In this document: piece by piece, positions 50,427-60,705 of the stretch
Numbering within the stretch: the first letter of the stretch is position 1
How the letters are laid out: each line of letters opens with the position of its first letter
NCBI GenBank assembly: GCA_028707695.1
Contig: JAQWAL010000005.1
Span: forward strand, 1-64,000
Reading direction: 5' to 3'
DNA: 64,000 nt
From: Bacteroidales bacterium
GTDB lineage: Bacteria; Bacteroidota; Bacteroidia; Bacteroidales; UBA932
Made by a program: the position numbers and the translations under genes
Notes under the pieces: generated by a model
Databases searched by the model: none
What the model saw: the letters and a program-made list of their open reading frames with translations, nothing else
What the model was told of the DNA's origin: nothing

Positions 50427-52535
50427 TTAATCACCTAACAATGTTTTCCGCCAAAAACGGATTGTCTCTTCATTTGAATGCATCCCCTGGTATCCGCGGT
50501 AACCATGCATTGCGCCCGGATACAACATCAATTCAAAATGCTTTTTCTCTTTTTGCAATGCATCCAGCAATTGCAATGTGTTTTGGAAATGGACGTTATC
50601 GTCACCGGTTCCATGTGTAAGGTACAATAATGACCCCTCTTCACTTTTGTATTTATTCACTTTGTTTACCACAGCACTGTTTGAATATCCTTCTGGATTA
50701 TCATCGGGGTGGTCCATGTACCTCTCTGTATAATGGGTATCGTACAACAACCAATCATACACACCAGCTCCTGCAATACCGTAGCGGAAGTGACCGGCTC
50801 CTTCTGTCAATGCCATCACTGTCATTGTCCCGCCATAGCTGAAACCGGTAATACCAATCTTGTCGCCATTTACATAAGGGAGCGATTTGAGGTACTCAGC
50901 CCACATTATGTAATCCTTCATCTCATATGTACCCAGGTTGCGGTGTATGTAATTCATGCCCTCTTTCCCGAAATGACCAGAGGCCCTGTTGTCAAGTGAA
51001 ACTTGTATGACTCCCTCATTTGCCCAAAGTATCTGTGAAGATGTTGGCCTTCTCCAGGTATCCATTACATTCGTGGAGTTTGGCCCCCCATAGATATTCA
51101 CAATAACCGGATACTTCTTGCTCTGGTCAAAATCTGTGGGATAAATGATGGTTCCGGGAAGCCTGAACCCTTCCGGTGTCGTGACAAACATCAATTGTGG
51201 CAATGATAGTCCCAGCGAATCGAACTTATCCGATTTACTATCTTCAATTATGCGATATTCACCTGGTTTGACTACCCCCTTTCTTTTATCAGACATCAAT
51301 ACCAACCTGTTGGGTACACCAAGCGATGACTGGATAGCAATTACACTTGATCCATCAGGAGCAACAACCGGCATCGAGTAATTGAATTCCCCCGAAGAAA
51401 TCCTGGTTATGCTGGTATGTGACAAACTGGAACCAATCTCCAACCTGTATATATCGTTCCTCAAAGAACTCTCCCTCCTGGCAGAAAAAATTATTGTCCC
51501 GCTTGGTTCGTCAAAATAGTTGATTCTTATCCCCCAGTTCATCCCATCAGTAAGCCTTTCAAATACCTCACCATCGTAACTTTGGTAGTAGATATGTTCC
51601 CACATCTCAAAATCCCTGACAAAATAAAACCCATTCTTGCCAAAACGGATATCTTCAAGCCAGTCTATCCAGGTTTGCTGGTACTCCTTGTAAATAGGTT
51701 TTTTGGTACCATCAAAACTGTTTACATTGTACAATACAAAATTACTTTGGTCCCTGTCCATCCATTGCACCATGATATCCACACCGTTGGAATTCCAATA
51801 TGGGGTGCCGAAATATTGATCATCCAAAGGATTGAAATCAGCCCAAATAACATCTCCACCGTCACAGGAGACAAATCCCAGTTTCACTTCCGGATTTTTG
51901 TCACCTGCTTTTGGATAACGTGTTTCATTTATTTTCCCGTGTTTACCTTGGGCATCGTAAATCGGGAACATGGGTATTCCCGAATCGTCAAACCTGTAAA
52001 AAGCAATCCTCCGGCTATCCGGGGACCACCAGAAAGCCCTGTATTGTCCGGCCCTGCCAAAAATCTCTTCATAATAAACCCAAGAAGCCCAACCGTTCAA
52101 AATAAGATCGGAACCATCAAAAGTAAGACGTGTCTCTTTGCCGGTATCCACATCCATACAAAACAAATCGTTGCCCCTTGTGTAGGCTACCTTTTGAAAG
52201 TCCGGAGACAAAACAGGGTTCTTCTCTTCCAAAGGGGTTGATGTCAACCTGGTTTCTTTGCCATCTGGCATGAAAAAATATACATCCCCCCCTTTCAGTT
52301 GCACATAAGGGTCTGTAACAGGCTTGGCAGAGAGATCAATCTTGCTGGTAGTACCTTTTTTGATATTGTATTCATAAAAGGTTCTTCCACGCATGGTGGT
52401 TCTTGCAAGTACTGCGTTGTCCTTGTTGCTCCAGGAATAAGGTAGTGGAATTGATTTTACCGGACTCTGGGTGTACACCGTTACAGTGGCACACAGTCCA
52501 ATTGCTAAAGCTAGGAGACTCTTGAAAGGATTCAT
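50427..52535 (-). CDS. exported dipeptidyl-peptidase IV-like S9 peptidase
   Basis: Serine exopeptidase, 702 residues, removing dipeptides (classically X-Pro) from peptide N-termini. A signal peptide (MNPFKSLLALAIGLCATVTVY) is followed by an eight-bladed propeller (about 40-450), including WVYYEEIFGRAGQYRAFWWSPD, whose paired glutamates correspond to the DPP-IV EE motif that binds the free N-terminus. The hydrolase domain has Ser566 in ITGFSYGGTMT, Asp in HGTGDDNVHFQN and His in MHGYRGYQ. Start at 52535 rather than 52580 gives the clean signal peptide and a 10-base gap from the helicase stop. It is the second S9 peptidase of the window and belongs to a different subfamily. Confidence 0.94.
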   Translation of the reverse strand: MNPFKSLLALAIGLCATVTVYTQSPVKSIPLPYSWSNKDNAVLARTTMRGRTFYEYNIKKGTTSKIDLSAKPVTDPYVQLKGGDVYFFMPDGKETRLTSTPLEEKNPVLSPDFQKVAYTRGNDLFCMDVDTGKETRLTFDGSDLILNGWASWVYYEEIFGRAGQYRAFWWSPDSRRIAFYRFDDSGIPMFPIYDAQGKHGKINETRYPKAGDKNPEVKLGFVSCDGGDVIWADFNPLDDQYFGTPYWNSNGVDIMVQWMDRDQSNFVLYNVNSFDGTKKPIYKEYQQTWIDWLEDIRFGKNGFYFVRDFEMWEHIYYQSYDGEVFERLTDGMNWGIRINYFDEPSGTIIFSARRESSLRNDIYRLEIGSSLSHTSITRISSGEFNYSMPVVAPDGSSVIAIQSSLGVPNRLVLMSDKRKGVVKPGEYRIIEDSKSDKFDSLGLSLPQLMFVTTPEGFRLPGTIIYPTDFDQSKKYPVIVNIYGGPNSTNVMDTWRRPTSSQILWANEGVIQVSLDNRASGHFGKEGMNYIHRNLGTYEMKDYIMWAEYLKSLPYVNGDKIGITGFSYGGTMTVMALTEGAGHFRYGIAGAGVYDWLLYDTHYTERYMDHPDDNPEGYSNSAVVNKVNKYKSEEGSLLYLTHGTGDDNVHFQNTLQLLDALQKEKKHFELMLYPGAMHGYRGYQGMHSNEETIRFWRKTLLGD

Positions 52536-52545
52536 ATCTAAGTTT

Positions 52546-53961
52546 TCAGTTTTTAAAAAATTTCTTGTCAAAATTAACAAAATATACTTTTTCCGTTGCC
52601 CTTGTGACGGCAGTATAAAGCCATTTCAAATCGTCCAGGGAGAGCTCCCCCCTCCAGAAAGGATTGTCAATAAATACTGCATTCCATTGACCACCCTGTG
52701 ATTTATGGCATGTTATCGCATTTGCATGCTTTATTTGCAAGGCGTTGTAATAGCGGTCTTCCCTTACTGCAGCAATCCTTTTCCGTTTGACCTTTATATG
52801 TGAGTAATCTTCCATCACCTCTGTAAAAAGTCTTTTCTGTTCTTCCATACTCAAACTAGCTGTTTCACTTTCCAATGTGTTGAGTATCACCTTTGCCTCT
52901 ATCTCCACATCGTTGTAATCGGGAAAAAGCAAAGTTGCCTGGGCAAAATTCAAACCATACCTCTCTTGGTAATCGTGGATACGTACAATCTCTGCCACAT
53001 CACCGTTGGCAATGAAATCCAAATCGGGTACATCCTCCAGGAACTGGTAACAGTTTTTCACAACCATTACCTTGTCACCCCTGTTTACCCTCTCTTCACG
53101 GTAAAGGATGGATGAACGTATCCCCTGGTTGTACCTGTTGGCCCTTTTATTGGAGCGGCATAAAACCAAGGTCTGGTCCATACCGTACCTATCATAAGCC
53201 CCAGATAACGCCTCTATCAAATCTGAGCCGGTAATCCTCTCTACATCTTTGAATCCCTCCAGTATCAGATTTGGATACTCTTTTGAAGAGGTTTCAATGT
53301 TCTGCCTAATCATGGTGGCATTGAAAAGAATCCCGGAATCCTTGGCCTGCCTCACAACACTTGTCAAAACCGCAGATTCAATATCTCCGTAGTTTTTCAA
53401 GAATCCAAGGTTCAATGCATTGGAAATTTCCTCCCCTACCGGTGGCAATTGGGCAGAGTCCCCAATCAAAATCAATTTATTGCCTGATGCAGAACGTACA
53501 TACTCCACAAGGTCGTCAAGCAACCTTCCACTCCCGAATATCCCCGAATCGCCATAACCGGATTGTATCAGGGATGCCTCATCCACAATAAAGAATGTCT
53601 CCTTGTTCTTGTTAACGTCCAGTGTGAAGTAACCAACACCATCCTTAACGGATTTCTGACGGTAAATTTGTTTGTGAATGGTAAGTGATTTATGACCCGT
53701 ATACCCGGAAAGGACTTTTGCTGCCCTGCCTGTAGGAGCCAACAAAACATACTTTCTGGAAAACCCTTTCAACACCTTTACCAAAGAGGCCAATGAAGAG
53801 GTTTTTCCTGTGCCGGCATAACCGTTTATCAAGAAAATGTCGGGAGAGGAAGAGTCTGTCATGAATCTTGCCAGTTTGCCAAACAACTTGCTTTGGCAAT
53901 CAGTCGGTTCAAACGACAAATTTTCCAATAACTTTTCAAAAACAAATTTTTCAACAGACAT
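52546..53961 (-). CDS. RecD-like ATP-dependent helicase (SF1B)
   Basis: A 471-residue single-subunit SF1 helicase resembling RecD/Dda. Walker A is FLINGYAGTGKTSSLASLV (about 39-57); Walker B is TFFIVDEASLI; GDSAQLPPVGEE is motif III; the C-terminal UvrD_C_2 segment has NAITCHKSQGGQWNAVFID (about 421-439) and LYTAVTRATEKVYFV (about 450-464). It lacks the N-terminal RecBC-interaction domain of true RecD and occurs without RecBC, so it probably acts alone in DNA repair or recombination. It sits 8 bases after trkH and 10 before the DPP-IV-like gene, an operon with no obvious shared function. Confidence 0.9.
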   Translation of the reverse strand: MSVEKFVFEKLLENLSFEPTDCQSKLFGKLARFMTDSSSPDIFLINGYAGTGKTSSLASLVKVLKGFSRKYVLLAPTGRAAKVLSGYTGHKSLTIHKQIYRQKSVKDGVGYFTLDVNKNKETFFIVDEASLIQSGYGDSGIFGSGRLLDDLVEYVRSASGNKLILIGDSAQLPPVGEEISNALNLGFLKNYGDIESAVLTSVVRQAKDSGILFNATMIRQNIETSSKEYPNLILEGFKDVERITGSDLIEALSGAYDRYGMDQTLVLCRSNKRANRYNQGIRSSILYREERVNRGDKVMVVKNCYQFLEDVPDLDFIANGDVAEIVRIHDYQERYGLNFAQATLLFPDYNDVEIEAKVILNTLESETASLSMEEQKRLFTEVMEDYSHIKVKRKRIAAVREDRYYNALQIKHANAITCHKSQGGQWNAVFIDNPFWRGELSLDDLKWLYTAVTRATEKVYFVNFDKKFFKN

Positions 53962-53969
53962 CCAACCTC

Positions 53970-55415
53970 CTATCTAGAACGGAATACAACAAACATAAGC
54001 ATAATCGGGTAAATTTCAAGACGCCCAAGCAGCATCTGCAATGTCAATAACAATTTGCCCAAGACTGGGAATCCGGAGTAGTTCCCAAGGGAACCTACCG
54101 AACCAAATCCAGGACCCACATTGCCCATGGCTGCGGCTGATGCAGAAAAAGAATCCATCATGTCAATCCCCATCAATGAAAGGGATAGTGTAACCAAAAA
54201 AACAACCGAAACATATACTCCAATATATAAATTGACTGAATAGACCATCTCCCTTTCCAAAGAGTGGTTGTTCACTTTTATAGGAACAATAGCATTGGGG
54301 TGAACCTGTTTTTTTAATTGAGCTCTTAAAGATGACAGGAAAATAAAAACACGGTCCGCTTTCAATCCTCCTGTTGTCGATCCGGAGCAAGCACATTGGA
54401 ACATAAAGTATATCAACAATAATATTGAAAAAGAGGGCCAAACCGAAGAGTCTGCGTTGGCAAACCCGGTTGTTGTACCAATTGACACTACCTGGAAAAA
54501 ACCTTGCCTCAAAGCTGTGATCCAATTTTCCACACCTCCTCCTAACTTTATATTAATTGACACAAACAATCCACCTATAAATATGGACATTAGATAGAAC
54601 CTTACTATTGATGACTTGAACAAAGATCCTTGGCGGTTAGAAAAAACAGAGTACAACAACCCAAAGTGTGTCCCGGACAAAACCATGGATACCATTAGCA
54701 CCAACTCTATTTTGAAGGAGTCATAATACATTATTGACAAATTCTTTGTACTGAATCCTCCTGTAGAGACAGTACTGAAAGAGTGGTTAATTGCATCATA
54801 AAAGTCCATCCCCGACAAATACAACAATAAAGTTGTAGTTATTGTCAACCCCAAATAAACAGATGAGATTATCCTGATTGTCTGTTTGACTTTGTATCTG
54901 AAATTCTCTTTGGATAGTGATGAAATTTCCATTTTTGAAAGTTTCATCCTGAAACTGCTCACTGTTGGCAAGATGAGCAACATGAAGACAACAACGCCCA
55001 AACCACCCAGCCAGTGGGTAGAAGAACGCCAAAACAATATCCCTTTGGGTAATTTCTCTACATCAGCCAATGCTGTAGCTCCCGTTGTGGTATAACCAGA
55101 AACGCTTTCAAACCATGAATTTACAATGGAAAACTCACCTCCATACATTGCAAATGGCAACATACCAAACAGGCAAGAGATTACCCAGGCCAGTACCACA
55201 ATCGTATACCCCTCCCTAAGGTTGATATCATAATACTTGTTCACGAAAATCAAAGGGAACCCACCTGCAAGTGAAGTTATGAAAGCACTTATGATCAAAG
55301 GAGTGAAAGAAGCATCAAATCCATAAAATGCAGAGACACCTGCCGATATGTACATGAAAAGTGCATTCAGCAAAAGGGCAATCCCAATATTCCTCGAAAT
55401 AACCTTAGGATCCAT
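53970..55415 (-). CDS. trkH: TrkH-family potassium uptake transporter
   Basis: K+ transporter membrane subunit, 481 residues. Four selectivity-filter P-loops are visible: SGYTTTGATAL (about 105-115), STVSTGGFSTKN, SIGTTTGFANAD and AMGNVGPGFGSVG near the C-terminus (about 437-449), each followed by a hydrophobic segment. CSGSTTGGLKADRV, which contacts the regulatory ring, is present. Normally TrkH works with the RCK protein TrkA; no trkA gene is in the window. Its ATG shares one base with the stop of the upstream sensor-like gene (TGATG at 55417-55413), so the two should be translationally coupled. Confidence 0.94.
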   Translation of the reverse strand: MDPKVISRNIGIALLLNALFMYISAGVSAFYGFDASFTPLIISAFITSLAGGFPLIFVNKYYDINLREGYTIVVLAWVISCLFGMLPFAMYGGEFSIVNSWFESVSGYTTTGATALADVEKLPKGILFWRSSTHWLGGLGVVVFMLLILPTVSSFRMKLSKMEISSLSKENFRYKVKQTIRIISSVYLGLTITTTLLLYLSGMDFYDAINHSFSTVSTGGFSTKNLSIMYYDSFKIELVLMVSMVLSGTHFGLLYSVFSNRQGSLFKSSIVRFYLMSIFIGGLFVSINIKLGGGVENWITALRQGFFQVVSIGTTTGFANADSSVWPSFSILLLIYFMFQCACSGSTTGGLKADRVFIFLSSLRAQLKKQVHPNAIVPIKVNNHSLEREMVYSVNLYIGVYVSVVFLVTLSLSLMGIDMMDSFSASAAAMGNVGPGFGSVGSLGNYSGFPVLGKLLLTLQMLLGRLEIYPIMLMFVVFRSR

Positions 55416-56179
55416 CAGCTGCTTTTTAATTTTTTGTTCTCTTCAATAATGCTTCGCACTTCGCTTGACATATCGTCCAGCTCGTCGTCGTTGTCAAGGG
55501 ATACTGTGTAACTTTTCCTGAACTCCCTGTAATTCTTTATTCCTTTGGAAATTTTCAGAACCGGAGTTATCAGGAATACATTTATAAAGTAATTGAACAA
55601 TATAACAAGCACAATACCGACTCCTACAGCGACTATCCCCGGCATGATGCTCCTGTAATAACCTGCTTGCAACTCTTCTGTATTCTGGTGCAATGCAGAT
55701 TGGGTAAGGGCACCCAACTCTTTCTTGTATTTCCTCAAATCCGAATATACAGGTTTAAGGCTGTTCTCGTACCATTCAAGCCTGGATTGGTAATCGCCGG
55801 CCAACACCATACGGGACTTGCTGATTGCTGCAAGGTACCCGGAGTATGCAACAGCCAGCGAATCTGCAATGTTCCTTTCACGTTCCAAAGTGAAACTCTT
55901 TTTGATACTGGCAATATACTCGTCAAACCTTTCATCGTAAAGTATCTCCTGCGAGGTTATTGAAGAATCTATGATAACCCTGCTCAACAGGTTGAAATTG
56001 TACTCGTCCGTTAGCTCCATAAGCTTACGGGAGGTGTTAATACTATTTATATTGGCATTCATCAAACTGGTGACCGAATTTTTCATCCTGTGGAATTCCA
56101 CAAATGCCACCACACTGGAAATAAAAAGTATGGATCCAATGATAATGAATCCCAACGAGATCTTTTTACGAATTTTCAT
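55415..56179 (-). CDS. membrane sensor stub: four-helix-bundle periplasmic domain plus HAMP-like segment
   Basis: A 254-residue protein with TM1 (about 8-27, LGFIIIGSILFISSVVAFVE), a periplasmic all-helical region of about 150 residues resembling the 4HB sensors of chemoreceptors and kinases, TM2 (about 178-200, SIMPGIVAVGVGIVLVILFNYF), and a HAMP-like helix (FLITPVLKISKGIKNYREF). It then ends in about 35 residues, with no kinase, cyclase or MCP output domain. Neither a frameshift nor a following kinase frame is visible downstream, where trkH begins at the stop codon. It may sense an envelope condition and act directly on TrkH. That is inference from coupling only. Confidence 0.75.
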   Translation of the reverse strand: MKIRKKISLGFIIIGSILFISSVVAFVEFHRMKNSVTSLMNANINSINTSRKLMELTDEYNFNLLSRVIIDSSITSQEILYDERFDEYIASIKKSFTLERERNIADSLAVAYSGYLAAISKSRMVLAGDYQSRLEWYENSLKPVYSDLRKYKKELGALTQSALHQNTEELQAGYYRSIMPGIVAVGVGIVLVILFNYFINVFLITPVLKISKGIKNYREFRKSYTVSLDNDDELDDMSSEVRSIIEENKKLKSS

Positions 56180-56196
56180 AGCTCTGGTTTATGTCA

Positions 56197-56204
56197 CAAA
56201 TATA
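56197..56204 (-). promoter_or_regulatory. -7 element of the sensor-trkH-helicase-peptidase cluster
   Basis: TATATTTG on the minus strand (56204-56197) matches TAnnTTTG and lies 17 bases before the ATG at 56179, immediately after the gapA terminator. No -33 TTTG at standard spacing. Confidence 0.42.
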
Positions 56205-56205
56205 G

Positions 56206-56255
56206 CTAAAAAACAAAAGGATGTCTTAAATCCCAGATCCAGACATCCCCTTTTG
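56206..56255 (-). terminator. Rho-independent terminator of gapA
   Basis: Read on the minus strand, CAAAAGGGGATGTCT (from 56255) pairs with AGACATCCTTTTG (ending 56214), with a two-base bulge or slip in the G run and a 14-base loop, followed by TTTTTT. It ends the gapA transcript before the next operon. Confidence 0.7.
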
Positions 56256-56270
56256 TATGTAATATGGAGT

Positions 56271-57287
<1,017 letters not shown>

Positions 57288-57331
57288 TTAATTATAATGT
57301 CTTCTTTCGAAGCTCTCCCTAAAGAGGCGCT

Positions 57332-57379
57332 GCAAAGTTAATACTTTTTAAAAAACCAGCCAATTTTTGTTAACTTTGC
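57332..57379. promoter_or_regulatory. symmetrical divergent promoter of gapA and surE
   Basis: GCAAAGTTAA (57332-57341) and TTAACTTTGC (57370-57379) are a perfect 10-bp inverted repeat, and each arm is a -7 box (TAACTTTG) facing outward. For gapA a TTGG (57363-57360) lies 19 bases before its -7 box. For surE the -33 position is poor, so its promoter may be weaker. Confidence 0.6.
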
Positions 57380-57406
57380 TAATTAATGTCAAGACGAAAA
57401 AAATTG

Positions 57407-58174
57407 ATGAGAAAAATACTGATAACTAACGACGACGGGGTAAAATCAAGAGGTATAGGGATACTTACAGAGTTGATGAAACCTTACGGAGAGATAACAG
57501 TTGTGGCTCCATTCGAAGCAATGAGTGGTATGTCTGCTGCTCTTACCATAGGCAAGCCTCTAAGGCTCACCGAACTTAAAAACGAAAAAAACCTTAAGGT
57601 ATACGCTTGTTCGGGCACACCTGCCGATTGTGTCAAAATGGCAATGAACCAAATATTCAGCCAAGAAGCACCCGATTTGCTGGTCTCAGGAGTGAACCAC
57701 GGCTCCAATGCCTCAATAGCATCCTTATACTCCGGCACATTAGGCGCTGCAGCAGAAGGAACAGTATATGGTATACCTTCCATAGGATTCTCAATGGCCT
57801 CCCATGATCCGGATGCCAATTTCGAGGGGGTGATGCACTACGGGAAACTCATCATTGATAACTTCCTTGCAAACCCAACCGTTCCAAACACATACCTCAA
57901 CATTAACTTTCCTCCTGTAGCTGTCAATGACATCAAAGGCATAAGGTTCTCCCACCAGGGTAAAGGACAATGGATAAAAGAGTTTGAGCAAAGAAAAGAC
58001 CCTTACGGTTTCGACTATTACTGGATGACAGGAGAGTTCTTCAACGTAGAACCACAAGACAGCCTGGCCGACCACAACCTTGTTGCCGACAATTACATCA
58101 GTATTGTGCCCCATAAGATTGACAACACAGATTATAAAGAAATTGAAAGGCTTCAGGCACTTTGGAAATTATAA
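57407..58174 (+). CDS. surE: 5'/3'-nucleotidase SurE
   Basis: Metal-dependent phosphatase acting on nucleoside monophosphates, 255 residues. The family signature is complete: ILITNDDGVKSRGI (about 3-16, metal-binding Asp pair), VAPFEAMSGMSAALT (about 34-48), CSGTPADCVKMA and LVSGVNHGSNAS (about 92-103, metal Asn). The ATG at 57407 is used because homologues start right at this strand; the ATG at 57386 would add seven basic residues and lies only seven bases after the -7 box. It heads an operon with lpxB-ogt, dapF, coaD and others. Confidence 0.95.
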   Translation: MRKILITNDDGVKSRGIGILTELMKPYGEITVVAPFEAMSGMSAALTIGKPLRLTELKNEKNLKVYACSGTPADCVKMAMNQIFSQEAPDLLVSGVNHGSNASIASLYSGTLGAAAEGTVYGIPSIGFSMASHDPDANFEGVMHYGKLIIDNFLANPTVPNTYLNINFPPVAVNDIKGIRFSHQGKGQWIKEFEQRKDPYGFDYYWMTGEFFNVEPQDSLADHNLVADNYISIVPHKIDNTDYKEIERLQALWKL

Positions 58175-58180
58175 AGCTAC

Positions 58181-59842
58181 ATGAAATATTACATTATAGC
58201 AGGAGAAGCTTCCGGTGATTTGCACGGCTCCAACCTTATGAAAGGATTAAAGGTTGCTGACCCGAGTGCCAGTTTCAGGTTTTGGGGTGGAGACCTTATG
58301 TCTGCTCAAGGAGGGGAGTTGGTCAAACACTACAAAGAGACTGCTGTCATGGGTTTCGTAGAGGTTTTGGGGTCTTTGGGCAAGATTGCAGGAAACCTCT
58401 CTTTGTGCAAAAGGGATTTGATAGAGTACAATCCCGATGTTGTTATTTTGATAGACTATCCTGGTTTCAATTTCAGGATTGCACGTTTTGCAAAAGAGAA
58501 CGGATTGAAAGTCTTCTACTACATTGCACCAAAGGTGTGGGCATGGAAAGAGGGCCGTGTAAAAAAACTAAAAGAGTATACAAATCGTCTCTTCATTATT
58601 TTCCCCTTTGAAATCAAATACTTCAAGAAACACGGGATAGACGCCATCTACAGAGGCAATCCCCTTTTGGATTCAATCAATGACAATCCTAAAAAAGAGG
58701 AAGATATATCCACTTTCCAAAACAGGACAGGAATAAGTCAAAAACCAATAATAGGTCTACTTCCAGGGAGCCGCATGATGGAGATAAAATACCTTATGCC
58801 ACGTATGTTAAAGCTGGAAAAGGAATTTCCAGGATTCCAGTTTCTTTTGGCAGGAGCACCATCCATTCCGGATGAAGTATACAACAAATATTTAAAAGGA
58901 TCCGGAATCAAATTACTAAAAGGCGAGGCATACTCAATAATGAAACATGCCCAGGTGACGGTTTTGGCTTCAGGAACTGCCAGTCTGGAAGCTGCTTTGC
59001 TAGATGCACCACAGGTTGTTTGCTATGGAGGGAACGAGATCTCGTTCCAGATTGCCAAAAGGCTTGTGAAAGTGAAATATGTCAGCTTAGTCAACTTGAT
59101 ACTGGACAAGCCTTTGGTCAAAGAGCTGCTGCAACATGACTGTACACCAAAAAAAATAACAGAGGAAATAAAACACCTCCTTGGTAACGACACCAGGAAC
59201 AAAGTAAAGCAAAACTACCAGAAACTCAGGAATATGCTTGGTCAACAGGGAGCTTCCGTAAAAGTAGCACAAGCTATGACAGAAGAGCTCAAAAACATAA
59301 GGTTATCCCAAAGGTTCCATCTCATCATGGAAAGTCCCATAGGTCAGCTTAGGCTCACATCTGACTTGGACCATCTTATATCTGTTGAGTATGCAGGGGA
59401 ACAAGAGGAAAACACTACCATCGCTCATTTGCCGGATGTTTTGGTCAACGCCAAGAAACAGCTGGATGAATATTTCCGGAAAAAAAGGGAAAGGTTCGAT
59501 ATTCCAATCAGACCGCAGGGGACCGAATTCCAACTTAAAGTATGGGCGACTCTCAGGGATATCCCCTACGGCAGTGTCAAAAGCTACTCAGAAATTGCCA
59601 GGATAATTGGGGACAAAAATGCAAACAGGGCAGTAGGAATGGCTTGTAAATCAAATCCATTATTGATTGTGACACCATGCCACAGGGTAATCGGTTCAAA
59701 TAACAAACTCACTGGTTTCAACATAGGGTTGGATAAAAAAAGTTACCTTTTGAACCACGAAAAAGAATTTAGTAATCATGAGGGAGACCTCTTCAACGGT
59801 ATAAACCATCAAAACCAGGAAAATGAAGGTAAAGATCAGTAA
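58181..59842 (+). CDS. lpxB-ogt: fusion of lipid-A-disaccharide synthase and O6-alkylguanine-DNA alkyltransferase
   Basis: A 553-residue fusion of two unrelated enzymes. Residues 1 to about 375 are LpxB, the inner-leaflet glycosyltransferase joining UDP-2,3-diacylglucosamine and lipid X: YYIIAGEASGDLHGS, VVILIDYPGFNFR, FYYIAPKVWAWKEGR, LLPGSRMMEIKYL and TVLASGTASLEAALL. Residues about 383-535 are a DNA alkyltransferase: ESPIGQLRLTSD, TEFQLKVWATLRDIPYGSV, SYSEIARIIG and the acceptor site VTPCHRVIGSN (Cys500). The frame is open throughout. Met383 could serve as an internal start for free Ogt. I do not know this fusion as common; loss of a stop codon in the strain or assembly is the alternative. 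It starts 6 bases after surE, and its end overlaps dapF by 20 bases. Confidence 0.9.
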   Translation: MKYYIIAGEASGDLHGSNLMKGLKVADPSASFRFWGGDLMSAQGGELVKHYKETAVMGFVEVLGSLGKIAGNLSLCKRDLIEYNPDVVILIDYPGFNFRIARFAKENGLKVFYYIAPKVWAWKEGRVKKLKEYTNRLFIIFPFEIKYFKKHGIDAIYRGNPLLDSINDNPKKEEDISTFQNRTGISQKPIIGLLPGSRMMEIKYLMPRMLKLEKEFPGFQFLLAGAPSIPDEVYNKYLKGSGIKLLKGEAYSIMKHAQVTVLASGTASLEAALLDAPQVVCYGGNEISFQIAKRLVKVKYVSLVNLILDKPLVKELLQHDCTPKKITEEIKHLLGNDTRNKVKQNYQKLRNMLGQQGASVKVAQAMTEELKNIRLSQRFHLIMESPIGQLRLTSDLDHLISVEYAGEQEENTTIAHLPDVLVNAKKQLDEYFRKKRERFDIPIRPQGTEFQLKVWATLRDIPYGSVKSYSEIARIIGDKNANRAVGMACKSNPLLIVTPCHRVIGSNNKLTGFNIGLDKKSYLLNHEKEFSNHEGDLFNGINHQNQENEGKDQ

Positions 59843-60695
59843 ATATCAAGGTGCAGGAAATGACTTCATAATACTTGACAACAGGAACGGCAGCATCGAA
59901 TTATCAAAAGAACAGATCAAATTATTATGTGACAGGAGGTTCGGAGTAGGAGCTGATGGTCTTATGTATCTTGACTCCAGTGACAAATTTGATTTTTCAA
60001 TGAAATTTTTCAATGCAGATGGCAACGAAGGCACAATGTGCGGGAATGGTGGCAGATGCCTTGTTGCATTTGCAGCCCACAACGGAATTAAAAAGTTCCA
60101 TTTCCAGGCTATCGACGGGGAACATACCGGAAAGGTTTTGAAATACTCACCAAAAACATCAGAAGTTGAAATCAGGATGATAGATGTCAACGGTATCAAG
60201 GAGCACTCCCCAAAGAGTTTTTTCCTGAACACAGGATCTCCCCATTTGGTAATTTTTGTTGACAACCTTCAAGATTACGACGTGGACAAAAATGGCCGGC
60301 TTTGGCGCAACCACCCAATGTTCAAAGGAGGCACCAACGTGAACTTTGTCCAGGGCAATTGGGGAAAAGACTCTTCCGGATGGAGCCAATCTCTTGAACC
60401 GGGAAGCACTATGGAGTTATCTGTAAGAACTTTCGAAAGAGGGGTCGAAGCAGAAACCTTTGCTTGCGGTACCGGAATCACCGCTGCTTCATTGGCATAC
60501 CACAGGTTGCTGTCCAAGAACAGCTCCAACCGTTTCGGGAGGGAAGAGGTTTTTCCTGTTGACATCCACTCCAAAGTAAAAGCATTGGGTGGAGAACTAG
60601 AGGTCAATTTCAAGTACCTTGGCAATGATAAATACACCGACATTATTTTGAAAGGACCTGCAACCTTTGTATTTGAATGCGAAATATCAATCTAA
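59823..60695 (+). CDS. dapF: diaminopimelate epimerase
   Basis: Converts LL- to meso-diaminopimelate for lysine and peptidoglycan synthesis, without a cofactor. The 290-residue enzyme has KYQGAGNDFIILDNRNG at the start, the first catalytic Cys in GTMCGNGGRCLVAFA (about 70-84) and the second in AETFACGTGITAASLA (about 214-229), FLNTGSPHLVIFV, and ERGVEAET before the second Cys. The start lies 20 bases inside the preceding lpxB-ogt gene, so translation is likely coupled. Confidence 0.97.
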   Translation: MKVKISKYQGAGNDFIILDNRNGSIELSKEQIKLLCDRRFGVGADGLMYLDSSDKFDFSMKFFNADGNEGTMCGNGGRCLVAFAAHNGIKKFHFQAIDGEHTGKVLKYSPKTSEVEIRMIDVNGIKEHSPKSFFLNTGSPHLVIFVDNLQDYDVDKNGRLWRNHPMFKGGTNVNFVQGNWGKDSSGWSQSLEPGSTMELSVRTFERGVEAETFACGTGITAASLAYHRLLSKNSSNRFGREEVFPVDIHSKVKALGGELEVNFKYLGNDKYTDIILKGPATFVFECEISI

Positions 60696-60705
60696 TAGTA
60701 TTGCA

